DNA of 64,000 bases, taken from contig CANLPY010000001.1 in assembly GCA_947493165.1 (NCBI GenBank), positions 1,054,001 through 1,118,000 on the forward strand, in the 5' to 3' direction. Positions 16,966-25,863 of the stretch are shown in pieces; position 1 is the first letter of the stretch, and every line of letters begins with the position of its first letter. A model generated the notes under the pieces. It made no database searches and was not told the DNA's origin. It saw only the letters and a program-made list of their open reading frames with translations. This stretch comes from an uncultured Erythrobacter sp. GTDB taxonomy: Bacteria > Pseudomonadota > Alphaproteobacteria > Sphingomonadales > Sphingomonadaceae. Made by a program: the position numbers and the translations under genes.

Positions 16966-17985
16966 ATGACCAAACTGATTATCCAGATCCCATGCCTGAA
17001 CGAGGCTGAGGTTTTGCCACAGACGCTGGCGGCATTGCCGCGAACAATTCCCGGCGTGGACAAAATCGAATATCTGATCATCGATGATGGCAGCAGCGAT
17101 GATACGATCGGCGTTGCGCGCCGTTGGGGTGTCCACCATGTGGTGCGCCATCGCCGTAATCGCGGCCTTGCAGAAGCATTTCGCAGCGGGATCGATAAAT
17201 GTTTGGCCGAAGGAGCAGACATAATCGTCAACACGGATGCCGATGGCCAATATGAAGGCGCGGACATCGCCAAAATTGTTGCGCCAGTCGTCGCGCGCGA
17301 AGCAGATATTGTGGTCGGCGATCGCTCGGTTGCCAACAACGCGCATTTCAGCGCAGGCAAGCGCTTGCTGCAACGCCTTGGCAGCACGGTCGTGCGCCGG
17401 CTGTCTAACACCGATATCACCGATGCTGTCAGCGGGTTTCGTGCAATCAGCCGCGCTGCTGCCCAGCGCATAAATATCACCACGGATTTCAGCTATACCA
17501 CGGATATGCTGATCCAAGCGGGCCGCAAACGGCTCGCGATTATTTCGGTGCCAATTCGCACCAACGCCGCGACGCGCCCTTCGCGACTGTTCAAATCCAT
17601 CCCAAAATTCATCCAGCAAACCGGCGTTACGATCCTGCGGGCCTACACCACATTTAACGCGCTGCGCGTGTTCCTTGCCCTGGGCCTCTTGCTTGGAACG
17701 CTGGGCATGATCCCGATTGGCCGATTCCTCTATTTCGTAGCGATTGGGCAATCCGATGGTCATATCCAATCGCTGGTTCTTGGCGGCGCCCTGCTAATCG
17801 TCGGCGCGCTTGTATCGGCGCTTGGCATACTTGCAGACCTCATCGCGACGAACCGCAAGCTGCTTGAGGCGACGATGCTAAAGCTGCGCCGCATCGAAGA
17901 TCACATGGACGGGCGTGAGCTCGCATCTGATCAAGACCGTCCTGAACCACGCCAAGAAGACGTCCTTCAGCGGAAAGCTGGCTGA
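16966..17985 (+). CDS. family 2 glycosyltransferase with C-terminal membrane segments
   Basis: A 339-aa protein. The ATG at 16966 (MTKLIIQIPCLNEAEVL) is preferred over an in-frame TTG at 16891 because the GT2 fold starts right there. The nucleotide-binding LIIDDGSSDDT and the metal-binding NTDADGQY are present, followed by AVSGFRAISR. Two hydrophobic stretches near the C terminus (about 235-310) anchor it in the membrane. This resembles polyprenyl-phosphate mannosyl- or glucosyltransferases, which would make a lipid-linked donor for the GT-C-like enzyme encoded next. It is the first gene of the envelope glycosylation cluster. Confidence 0.88.
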   Translation: MTKLIIQIPCLNEAEVLPQTLAALPRTIPGVDKIEYLIIDDGSSDDTIGVARRWGVHHVVRHRRNRGLAEAFRSGIDKCLAEGADIIVNTDADGQYEGADIAKIVAPVVAREADIVVGDRSVANNAHFSAGKRLLQRLGSTVVRRLSNTDITDAVSGFRAISRAAAQRINITTDFSYTTDMLIQAGRKRLAIISVPIRTNAATRPSRLFKSIPKFIQQTGVTILRAYTTFNALRVFLALGLLLGTLGMIPIGRFLYFVAIGQSDGHIQSLVLGGALLIVGALVSALGILADLIATNRKLLEATMLKLRRIEDHMDGRELASDQDRPEPRQEDVLQRKAG

Positions 17986-17992
17986 GAAAGTC

Positions 17993-19690
17993 ATGACGGC
18001 GGAAAGCGCCCCCTTGGATCAATCCGGGTCTAGCATGATCAGCGCACCAAAATCGTTTGGCGGGATTAGCAGCCTGTCTTTGATTGCGCTGCTGATCATC
18101 GGTGTTCTGGCGCTAGAGTTTCATTTGGTTCTGACCCGTTCTATCCACTGGGATGAGTTTCATTTCTATGGCCAGCTGGCCGATTATGCGCGCGGTAATG
18201 AAATCAGCCCGTTTCAAACATTCCACGTGCAATTTTTTGCCTGGATACCGGGCTTGGTCGAGAACGGCATAGATGGGATTGTCCTTGGCAGAGCCGTGAT
18301 GTTCGGCTGCCAATTGATCACATTGGCTTCCATCGCTTCGATAGCGCAGCGCTTTGTCACGCGCGAATATGCGTGGCTGACGGTCCTGATTTATCTGTCG
18401 GCTGGGTACACATTGCAGCACGGATGGTCTTTTCGAACAGACCCGCTGGCAACCGCACTAATCATGTCATCACTGGCGGTATTCACCCGTGCGCGTCTGA
18501 ATATTCTAACCGTACCTATTGCTGGCATACTGATCGGGTTGGCCGGATTGGTGACGGTTAAAGCCATCCTGCTCGCACCTGCTTTTGCTGGCATGGCATG
18601 GCTGCGCTGGTCAGAGGCGCGTTTTTCGACACCGCGCGGCGCCACAATCATAGCTATCCCAGCCATAGCTGCAGCGACATTCTTCGCCCTTTACGCCGTC
18701 CACAGCGATGCCGTAAGCGCAGGCGAGGCCGCAACATCGCTGCAATCGGCAGGCGGCGCCGGGCAATCCATGCTGCTTGCTGGCCTGCCGCCCTATTTGC
18801 GGTTCTTGGCAAAGGGCGCAATCATCGCCTTTCCATTGGTCGTATTGATCACTTATGCTGTGCCGCAAATTCGTGCCCATAAGCGCGATGAGAAATTCGC
18901 CTTGATCGGCTGTGTGGCAACGCTGCTGGCCTTGGCGATTTATCGCAATACCTTCCCCTATTTCTATCCGATGATGCTCGCACCTGTCGCGGCAGCCTGT
19001 GCGGTTGGTTTGAAGCATTTGGCCCCGCGCTATTCTGTGCGCCTGATTGCCATGGTCGCTGCAATAAATGCAGCCGGTTTGTGGGTAATAGACGGGGCCA
19101 GCCGGCTGCCGCAGCAGCGCGAAATCATTAGCGCCGCGCAAGAAATTTTCCCTGAGCCGGTCGCCTATTTCGACTTTCCAAACATGCTAACGGATTTTGA
19201 TAAGGCCAACGGCTTCCTTACCACGTGGGGCCTTGAAGATAGCCGCGCGGCTGAGGGCGAAAGCACGTACCGCCCAATTCTTGAGAGCAAGCCCGTGCCC
19301 TTGCTGCTGACGATTGATTGGACACGCCATGCGAACCTGCTGGCTGTTATGGAAGACATGCCGCGTAAGGAGCTGTTTGCGGAAGCGGATCAGCGCCTTC
19401 TAAAGCAGACATACCGCAGGTTCTGGGGGCCGTTCTGGTTGGCTGGCACACAAGTCTCCGCTGGCGAGCAGGCCGCTTACGAAGTTATGGTTCCCGGCAC
19501 CTACACCGTTACGGGCAGCGATATTGCGATTGATGGCACGGCCTATCAATCTGGCGAGACGCTTGTCCTTGATCGCGGGGTGGTGAACATGACGAACAAT
19601 AGCGCTGATAGCGCTGGCATTATCTGGGGCGACAAGTTGAAGCGTCCAGAAAAAGCGCCGCCGCAGCGCCCCTATTGGACCCGGTTTTGA
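17993..19690 (+). CDS. integral membrane glycosyltransferase, GT-C (PMT/ArnT)-like
   Basis: 565 aa from the ATG at 17993, 7 bp after the GT2 stop and preceded by GAGAAAG. About ten hydrophobic segments span residues 25-400, followed by a soluble C-terminal domain. The first external loop carries IHWDEFHFYG, an acidic pair in the position of the catalytic Asp/Glu of GT-C enzymes. GT-C enzymes use polyprenyl-phosphate sugars, fitting the GT2 just upstream. The acceptor is unknown. The TGA overlaps the methyltransferase ATG (TGATG). Confidence 0.75.
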   Translation: MTAESAPLDQSGSSMISAPKSFGGISSLSLIALLIIGVLALEFHLVLTRSIHWDEFHFYGQLADYARGNEISPFQTFHVQFFAWIPGLVENGIDGIVLGRAVMFGCQLITLASIASIAQRFVTREYAWLTVLIYLSAGYTLQHGWSFRTDPLATALIMSSLAVFTRARLNILTVPIAGILIGLAGLVTVKAILLAPAFAGMAWLRWSEARFSTPRGATIIAIPAIAAATFFALYAVHSDAVSAGEAATSLQSAGGAGQSMLLAGLPPYLRFLAKGAIIAFPLVVLITYAVPQIRAHKRDEKFALIGCVATLLALAIYRNTFPYFYPMMLAPVAAACAVGLKHLAPRYSVRLIAMVAAINAAGLWVIDGASRLPQQREIISAAQEIFPEPVAYFDFPNMLTDFDKANGFLTTWGLEDSRAAEGESTYRPILESKPVPLLLTIDWTRHANLLAVMEDMPRKELFAEADQRLLKQTYRRFWGPFWLAGTQVSAGEQAAYEVMVPGTYTVTGSDIAIDGTAYQSGETLVLDRGVVNMTNNSADSAGIIWGDKLKRPEKAPPQRPYWTRF

Positions 19691-20502
19691 TGAGTGACGA
19701 GATGAACAAAGCGACCCTTCCCATGAACAATGAACAGACCACTATGTCTGAAGGGCAGAATACGACAACGGGCGTGCCCCCCCTCACGCTCAATGCATCT
19801 CTTCGCTGGGATGCAATTTCGCGCATCTTGCCGAAAACTCTAGGTGACACGCTAGAAATTGGGTGTGGCCGCGGCGGGGTCACTGCACGGATAGCCGAGA
19901 ACGCCCACAGCATGGTAGCAATCGAACCCGATCCGCAAAGCTTCGCTTTGGCTAAGGCAAACATCGGCCACTTGGCCCAACTGCACAATTGCATGAGCTT
20001 CGAACTGCCAGGCGATCAGCGATATGACACGATCTGCGCGTTCGAAGTTCTGGAACATATTGAAGATGACCAGGCCGCACTTCAGGAATGGCGCAGCAAG
20101 CTCAACAGCGGTGGCAATTTGATATTGAGCGTCCCTGCATGGGCTGACAGGATGGGCGCGTGGGACAACGTTGCTGGCCATTTCAGGCGCTATGATCCAG
20201 CAGAATTGCAAAAACTGCTAGAGGCTGCTGGTTTCATTGATGTCCATGTAGAGGCTTACGGTGCACCGGCTGGATACCTGCTCGAAGCGTTCCGCAATTA
20301 CAGCGGTCGTAAAATGCTAGCGAATGGCGGCGAAGGCGTTGACTTTGCAGACCGCACTGCTGGATCAGGGCGGCTGCTGCAGCCCGATAATGGACTGAGC
20401 GGCATCATCACCACGGTCGCCGCGCGTCCAATGGTCTGGGCCCAGCGTTTTTTCCCTGGGCGCGGCGTAGGCCTTGTCGCTGTTGCACGTCTGCCAGAAT
20501 GA
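19690..20502 (+). CDS. class I SAM-dependent methyltransferase
   Basis: 270 aa from the ATG at 19690. SAM-binding motif I is LEIGCGRGGVTARIAE; the acidic residue after motif I is in VAIEPDP. Motif IV-like FEVLEHIEDD and post-motif LILSVPAW follow, then HFRRYDPAELQKLLEAAGF, typical of the UbiE/COQ5-like fold acting on small or glycolipid substrates. Position inside the glycosyltransferase cluster suggests methylation of a sugar or lipid-linked intermediate (inference). It overlaps both neighbours, so the cluster is strongly coupled. Confidence 0.87.
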   Translation: MSDEMNKATLPMNNEQTTMSEGQNTTTGVPPLTLNASLRWDAISRILPKTLGDTLEIGCGRGGVTARIAENAHSMVAIEPDPQSFALAKANIGHLAQLHNCMSFELPGDQRYDTICAFEVLEHIEDDQAALQEWRSKLNSGGNLILSVPAWADRMGAWDNVAGHFRRYDPAELQKLLEAAGFIDVHVEAYGAPAGYLLEAFRNYSGRKMLANGGEGVDFADRTAGSGRLLQPDNGLSGIITTVAARPMVWAQRFFPGRGVGLVAVARLPE

Positions 20503-21455
20503 TACCTGCCGAACCTCCCGAGGCGAGACCAAGAAAAGGTGGTTTTGCTTGGAAGTCCATCGCTCGCAGCGTATTTGTGCTTGCAGCGTTGGCAGCGGCA
20601 GCCTTGCTTATCTCCAGCGAATGGAATGGCATTTTAGCCGCGCTTATTGACGCTGAAATTGGCCTTATAGCGCTAGCTTTACTGGCCGCGATCGCGAATG
20701 TGGTCCTGACCGGCCTGTCATGGCGAGCGCTGCTCTTGCACGCTCCAATTACGCTGACTGCGCGTCAATCGGCGCATATCTTTTTCCTTGGTCAGATCGG
20801 CAAATATTTACCCGGCTCGCTCTGGTCATTCCTCGCCTCTGGAGAGCTTGCTAAGCGTGCAGGCTTTCCCCGCACAACAGCGATGTCAAGCCTGTTTCTC
20901 GCGCTTCTAATCGGAATGGGTTCCGGCGTGATTATCGCGCTGCTATTGATTCCTCAGTCATTGGGATACGTGCCGGAAAGCTGGGTTGTTTGGACGTTCG
21001 CAGCCGCGCTTTTCGCGTTGATCGCGCTGCCAAGATTGCGCGCAGTCCTGCTCAAACTGGCCCGTATTGATTTTCCGGTACCGCTTACAGCGCTTACCAC
21101 GTCATTGGCGCTCGCCCTTGTCGCATGGATATTCGCAGGGGTTCAGATTGTGCTTCTGTCAAAGGCGATTGGCGCAGGGCTTGGTTGGCCCGATCTGCTA
21201 CAAGCAACGGGAGCTTACGCTTTTGCATGGGTCGCGGGCTTCCTTGTGGTGATTGCTCCAGCTGGGCTGGGCGCGCGCGAAGGCGGCTTGATCGCGGCCT
21301 TGACGCTCAGCATTGGGTTGGCTGAAGCTTCTGCCATCGTCTTGCTATCGCGGTTGATAGTGACGACGGCGGATTTTGTGTGCGCAGGAATTGCAGTAGC
21401 TATGAATGCTAGTCCAACCGCGCAAGTAAGCGCGCAGCACCCGCATCAGGGCTAA
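20499..21455 (+). CDS. lysylphosphatidylglycerol synthase-like membrane protein (UPF0104 type)
   Basis: A 318-aa protein with about eight hydrophobic segments and the family elements LGQIGKYLPGSLWSF and APAGLGAREGGLIAAL. This transmembrane module is shared by LPG synthase/flippase proteins and many proteins in polysaccharide loci, where it is suspected to move lipids. The ATG overlaps the methyltransferase stop by 4 bp. Its 3' end overlaps the convergent GT4 gene by 47 bp. In this setting a role in moving a lipid-linked glycan is plausible but unproven. Confidence 0.85.
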   Translation: MIPAEPPEARPRKGGFAWKSIARSVFVLAALAAAALLISSEWNGILAALIDAEIGLIALALLAAIANVVLTGLSWRALLLHAPITLTARQSAHIFFLGQIGKYLPGSLWSFLASGELAKRAGFPRTTAMSSLFLALLIGMGSGVIIALLLIPQSLGYVPESWVVWTFAAALFALIALPRLRAVLLKLARIDFPVPLTALTTSLALALVAWIFAGVQIVLLSKAIGAGLGWPDLLQATGAYAFAWVAGFLVVIAPAGLGAREGGLIAALTLSIGLAEASAIVLLSRLIVTTADFVCAGIAVAMNASPTAQVSAQHPHQG

Positions 21456-22533
21456 GCTCGCGCAAGGAATGCTGCGGTAGCGGCGCCAAAGCCGCTTTAT
21501 CTGCCAGCGCCTCAGCAACCGCTTGCGCCAAGGCCACCGCATTATTTGCAGGAACCGTGCGCAAAGTCGCTGGAAACTCACGCGCCAAGCTATCGACCGC
21601 TGGGCTTTCACGCGTGATCACAGGCTTGCCAACCGCCAATTGCTGAAACAGCTTGTTTGGGATCACCCGCGCCGCTTTATCCGATGCGCTGAACACGCCG
21701 AGGCAAATGTCCGCCCGCGCAATCACCGCTGGCAGGCGCTCGTATTCCACCCACTCGATCCATTCGATGGCAGAGCCATTTTTGCTGGCGATGGTTTCGC
21801 GCATGACAGGCTCCAGCTGTCCTCGCCCGATGATGACCCAACGCGCGCCGCTGCCGTGCGATAATTTCGCCGCTTCGATAATGGTCGGCACACCGTGAAG
21901 CGGTATCAATTGCCCATAGAACAGCACGATGGGCCGCGCGTCTTTCGGGCCAAGAATGTCCTCGGCGGCGTCCCGCGCAGCGGCGGGGGAAAAATGCGGC
22001 TCCGCCCCCACCAACACTGTCTCAAACGTATCGCGCGCGATGCCAAATTCTCGCGCAAAGTAGTCCGCGTGGCTGTCTGTATCGGTGAGGATAATATCTG
22101 CCATCCGCAGCCCTGTTTTCTCAACCCACCAGATTGCCTTTGCGACCAGCCCGCCTTCGCGAACCAATGCGCGGTCCATAACGATCGTATCGTAGATCGG
22201 CAAAAACGCATCTAGCACGGTTTTTCGCCCCATCATGCGCGCTAGAGGCGCAATCAGGAATACCTCAATTATGCCGGGATAAGGCAGCAATATCGCCGCT
22301 CCCTTTGCGCTGCGCAGCAATCGCAACAAGGCGCGCGGATAGCCCAGCGCAATTTTGGTGAGGGCTTTCAGCGCAGCGCCCCGAGAAGGGATGTTGGTTT
22401 GCGCTACATTCTCCCAGCCTGAGATGTGTATTGCATCGGCCAAACCACCGTGCCGCTCGATCGCCTCTATCAGCAGGCGCACGCGCGGTTTGCGCGTGTC
22501 ATAGCCCCCGAATGCGATAATCTTTGCAGCCAT
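21409..22533 (-). CDS. family 4-type glycosyltransferase
   Basis: About 374 aa from the ATG at 22533 (MAAKIIAFGGYDTRKPRVR), chosen because the Rossmann-like N terminus starts there; the frame is open further up to 22587. The C-terminal half has the GT-B nucleotide-sugar pattern: PIVLFYGQLIPLHGVPTII, WVIIGRGQLEP, and an NKLFQQLAVGKPVITRESPA segment near the usual Glu-rich motif. It faces the GT2/GT-C/methyltransferase/flippase run and overlaps its last gene tail to tail, so it probably belongs to the same envelope glycan pathway. Confidence 0.85.
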   Translation of the reverse strand: MAAKIIAFGGYDTRKPRVRLLIEAIERHGGLADAIHISGWENVAQTNIPSRGAALKALTKIALGYPRALLRLLRSAKGAAILLPYPGIIEVFLIAPLARMMGRKTVLDAFLPIYDTIVMDRALVREGGLVAKAIWWVEKTGLRMADIILTDTDSHADYFAREFGIARDTFETVLVGAEPHFSPAAARDAAEDILGPKDARPIVLFYGQLIPLHGVPTIIEAAKLSHGSGARWVIIGRGQLEPVMRETIASKNGSAIEWIEWVEYERLPAVIARADICLGVFSASDKAARVIPNKLFQQLAVGKPVITRESPAVDSLAREFPATLRTVPANNAVALAQAVAEALADKAALAPLPQHSLRELSPDAGAARLLARLD

Positions 22534-22818
22534 GGCAGCGGTGTTAAGCCCTGTTGAAAGTAAGTCTGACGCGACCCTAGTGCTCAAGGTAAGGCGCGCG
22601 CAATTGCGCTGAGCAAATGGATCGTGGGCAACGTTAACTTCATCGCAGCAGATCGGAGGCTAACACTGCATTTGCGCCGCAAAAGCCTTGCGACGGCCAA
22701 ATCAACCTGACCCTTAGGGAAAAAATAAGGTTTCCAAACTATTCACCACAATTCGAGAGGCAAACTTCGCCATGTGGCGGTGATTTGCGATGGATTATTA
22801 CGTGCCTAGGGGGCTTCG

Positions 22819-24348
22819 ATGAGCGCATTCGGCAAAAAGGGCGGTGCAGGCGGAGGAAAAACCGGCGGACGCCCAGCATTTGGCGTCGCGCGCCCGATGA
22901 AGGGCGGCGGTTCTGCTGCAGAAGGCGGCGAACAATTCCCGCCTTTGCCTGATAGCGAAGAAGAAAAGGCTGAAACGCCTGCTCCAGCGCCCGCGCCCTC
23001 AGGCGGCGGAAACAATTCTGACGATGCGATGACGCGTCTAACAGAGCGCATGAACGCCACGCATACGCCCGAAGAACAGGGCGGTTTCGAAGCCAGCGTT
23101 CACAAAATTAAAGAGCAAGTGCTGCCGCGCCTGCTTGAACGGGTTGATCCCGAAGCCGCAGCGACGCTTTCTAAAGAAGAGCTTTCGGAAGAATTTCGTC
23201 CTATTATCATGGAAGTGCTGGCCGAACTTAAGGTCACACTGAACCGCCGTGAACAATTTGCGCTCGAAAAAGTCCTGATTGACGAATTGCTCGGCTTCGG
23301 CCCGCTCGAAGAGCTACTCACGGATCCAGACGTGTCTGATATCATGGTCAACGGCCCTGATCAGACCTACATTGAAAAAGGCGGTAAGCTGACCATCGCA
23401 CCGATCCGGTTCCGCGATGAACAGCACCTCTTCCAGATTGCTCAGCGCATCGTGAACCAGGTCGGCCGCCGCGTCGACCAAACCACGCCGCTTGCCGATG
23501 CTCGTCTGAAAGACGGCTCACGTGTGAACGTGATTGTGCCGCCGCTTTCGCTCAAAGGGACCGCGATCTCCATTCGTAAGTTCTCTGAGAAGCCAATTAC
23601 CTTGGACATGCTCAAGGACTTTGGCTCGATGAGTGAGAAGATGTGTACCGCGCTGAAAATCGCTGGCGCATCGCGTATGAACATCGTGATTTCTGGCGGT
23701 ACGGGTTCGGGTAAAACCACCATGCTCAACGCCTTGTCGAAAATGATCGACCCGGGTGAGCGCGTGCTGACGATTGAGGATGCCGCCGAACTTCGCTTGC
23801 AACAGCCGCACTGGCTACCACTAGAAACACGTCCGCCTAACCTTGAAGGGCAAGGCGCGATTACCATTGGCGACTTGGTCAAGAACGCCCTGCGTATGCG
23901 TCCAGACCGGATCATCCTTGGTGAGATTCGCGGTGCGGAATGTTTTGACCTTCTCGCCGCCATGAACACTGGCCACGATGGTTCCATGTGTACGCTTCAC
24001 GCCAACTCACCGCGTGAGTGCCTGGGCCGTATGGAAAACATGATTTTGATGGGCGACATCAAAATTCCGAAACAAGCGATTTCAACTCAGATCGCGGAAT
24101 CTGTCGACATCATCGTTCAGGTGAAACGTCTGCGTGATGGTTCGCGACGCACCACTGACATCACCGAAGTGATCGGGATGGAAGGCGAAGTGATCGTGAC
24201 CCAGAACTTGTTCAAGTTTGAATATCTGGACGAGAGTGAAGATGGTAAGATCTTAGGCGAGTTCCGCGCCTCTGGCCTGCGGCCTTATACGCTTGAAAAG
24301 GCGCGCCAATACGGGTTCGATCAAGCGTATTTGGAAGCTTGTCTATAA
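22819..24348 (+). CDS. cpaF: CpaF/TadA-family secretion ATPase
   Basis: A 509-aa protein. Residues 1-70 are low-complexity Gly/Pro/Ala. The hexameric ATPase core follows, with Walker A GGTGSGKTT at 293-301 and a Walker B region RIILGEIRGAE at about 364-374, plus the His-box segment MNTGHDGSMCTLHANSPRE. CpaF powers assembly of Tad/Flp-type pili. AGGGGG precedes the ATG. No other tad/cpa gene is nearby, so this copy is isolated from its pilus partners. A GC-rich dyad (CCGGCC-TAACC-GGCCGG, about 24383-24399) follows the gene without a T-run. Confidence 0.92.
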   Translation: MSAFGKKGGAGGGKTGGRPAFGVARPMKGGGSAAEGGEQFPPLPDSEEEKAETPAPAPAPSGGGNNSDDAMTRLTERMNATHTPEEQGGFEASVHKIKEQVLPRLLERVDPEAAATLSKEELSEEFRPIIMEVLAELKVTLNRREQFALEKVLIDELLGFGPLEELLTDPDVSDIMVNGPDQTYIEKGGKLTIAPIRFRDEQHLFQIAQRIVNQVGRRVDQTTPLADARLKDGSRVNVIVPPLSLKGTAISIRKFSEKPITLDMLKDFGSMSEKMCTALKIAGASRMNIVISGGTGSGKTTMLNALSKMIDPGERVLTIEDAAELRLQQPHWLPLETRPPNLEGQGAITIGDLVKNALRMRPDRIILGEIRGAECFDLLAAMNTGHDGSMCTLHANSPRECLGRMENMILMGDIKIPKQAISTQIAESVDIIVQVKRLRDGSRRTTDITEVIGMEGEVIVTQNLFKFEYLDESEDGKILGEFRASGLRPYTLEKARQYGFDQAYLEACL

Positions 24349-24530
24349 TACGCGAATTGGGGCAGTTTGGCCCGGGGTGTCCGGCCTAACCGGCCGGGCT
24401 AAGCTAGCTAAAGCTCATTCGAACCCGCGGGCGGCGCAAGCCCGACTGGGCGTCTCGCCTTACAGCAAGGCAGCCGATTGAGCTCGATGGTCCGCGCCCG
24501 GCGTTTGACGGACAAAACAACCAAGAACCG

Positions 24531-24773
24531 TCATAATTTCCCAAGCACAACCGGCGCACTCAGGGCTAGCATGCCCATCCCACTGATCGCGCACAGCACA
24601 AACACGCTGGTCCAAGGGACCCAGCCAACCTTCTCAAGCCGATCAACTGATCGCACTTTACTGCGCCTGCGCTCCATGAAAGAGGCAAACCCGGCCAGCA
24701 TTAACAAGCCCACACCTGATAAGGCGAGCAGAGCCGCATCACTGGCAAATAAGAGATCGCGCAAAAATTCCAT
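24531..24773 (-). CDS. small membrane protein, function unknown
   Basis: An 80-aa protein with two hydrophobic segments (about 12-33 and 52-77) separated by a basic linker ERRRSKVRSVDR. That topology and the consistent frame support a real gene. No family is recognised. It is convergent with cpaF and divergent from the EamA permease at 24867, from which it is separated by 93 bp. Confidence 0.6.
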   Translation of the reverse strand: MEFLRDLLFASDAALLALSGVGLLMLAGFASFMERRRSKVRSVDRLEKVGWVPWTSVFVLCAISGMGMLALSAPVVLGKL

Positions 24774-24866
24774 TGCAGCGGCGATATAGGCACAACCAGG
24801 CGTGCCGAAAAGCCTTTCGAAAAGCGCGCTTGCGCAAAGCCACTCGCGCTATACACCGCGGTTCGT

Positions 24867-25778
24867 ATGGATGGTTCGATTGCCCACCCCCGCCCGATGC
24901 TGGCATTGACCATTCGTTTGGCGACCGCTGGCACCCTCGCGACGATGGCAATGCTCGTCAAACTGGCGGGAACTCGAGGCGTACATTTAGCAGAGTTGAT
25001 CTTTTGGCGTCAGGCTATCACTCTCGTATGTGTGACCGCGATCCTTGCCATCGGTGGTAAATTGGCTCTGATCAAAACGCAGCGGATGAGCGCCCACGCC
25101 CGCCGCGCGATTTACGGCCTAACCGGCATGTTCTTTGTGTATGGCGCGGTGATGCTGTTGCCACTGGCTGAAGCCACCACAATCAGCTTCACGACGCCGT
25201 TCTTTGCAGTGATGTTGTCCGTCATTTTGTTCGGGGAGAAGGTCGGCCTGTATCGCTGGGGAGCAGTGGTTTTGGGCTTTGCCGGGGTGTTGGTGATCAT
25301 GCAGCCAGGCGGATCAGGCACGCTGATTGATCCGTTTGGCGCCGCGGTGGGATTGATCGCAGCCTTTCTGGTTGCGCTGATATCCTTCCAGATTCAAGAC
25401 CTCAATAAGACGGAAAATCCGTGGGCCATTGTCTTCTGGTTCACCGCGCTTAGCACGCCTGTGATGGCGCTCATCCTGCCATTTGTTATCGGACCGCATA
25501 ACGCAGAGACCTGGGCAATCATCATTGCAATGGCATTGTTCGGCGCTCTGGCACAAATTCTTCTTACAACTTCACTACGTTTTGGTTCGGCGGCAGTGAT
25601 TATCGTTATGGATTACACCAGCTTGCTGTGGGCGACATTGTATGGCGCGCTGGTATTCTCAAATACGCCGCCCGCCGCGCTCTGGATTGGCGCTCCGTTG
25701 ATTATTTCAGCAGGCCTACTGATCGCCTATCGCGAACGCTCAATGGCGCGCAAAAGCGCAAAGGAAGCCGTGCGATAG
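24867..25778 (+). CDS. EamA/DMT-family permease
   Basis: A 303-aa protein of about ten hydrophobic segments in two EamA repeats: LIFWRQAITLVCVTAI and LAEATTISFTTPFFAVMLSV in the first, WGAVVLGFAGVLVIMQPGG in the link. It ends with LIISAGLLIAYRERSMARKS. Substrate unknown. That last stretch has a degraded copy at 27087-27176 beyond the next gene, suggesting a former tandem paralogue. Confidence 0.9.
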   Translation: MDGSIAHPRPMLALTIRLATAGTLATMAMLVKLAGTRGVHLAELIFWRQAITLVCVTAILAIGGKLALIKTQRMSAHARRAIYGLTGMFFVYGAVMLLPLAEATTISFTTPFFAVMLSVILFGEKVGLYRWGAVVLGFAGVLVIMQPGGSGTLIDPFGAAVGLIAAFLVALISFQIQDLNKTENPWAIVFWFTALSTPVMALILPFVIGPHNAETWAIIIAMALFGALAQILLTTSLRFGSAAVIIVMDYTSLLWATLYGALVFSNTPPAALWIGAPLIISAGLLIAYRERSMARKSAKEAVR

Positions 25779-25863
25779 CCCACAGTTGTAGCTTTATCGG
25801 CACGCCTAGGACGTTCGTCGAAACTGGCACCAATTAACGTGGGAACGTGCTAAGGCACCAAGA

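Noticed and set aside
16921..17769. A 282-codon minus-strand frame opposite the GT2 gene
   Set aside because: It overlaps a glycosyltransferase with intact motifs and has no recognisable domain.
24383..24399. A terminator after cpaF from the CCGGCC/GGCCGG dyad
   Set aside because: A 6-bp stem with no T-run; too weak to list as a terminator.
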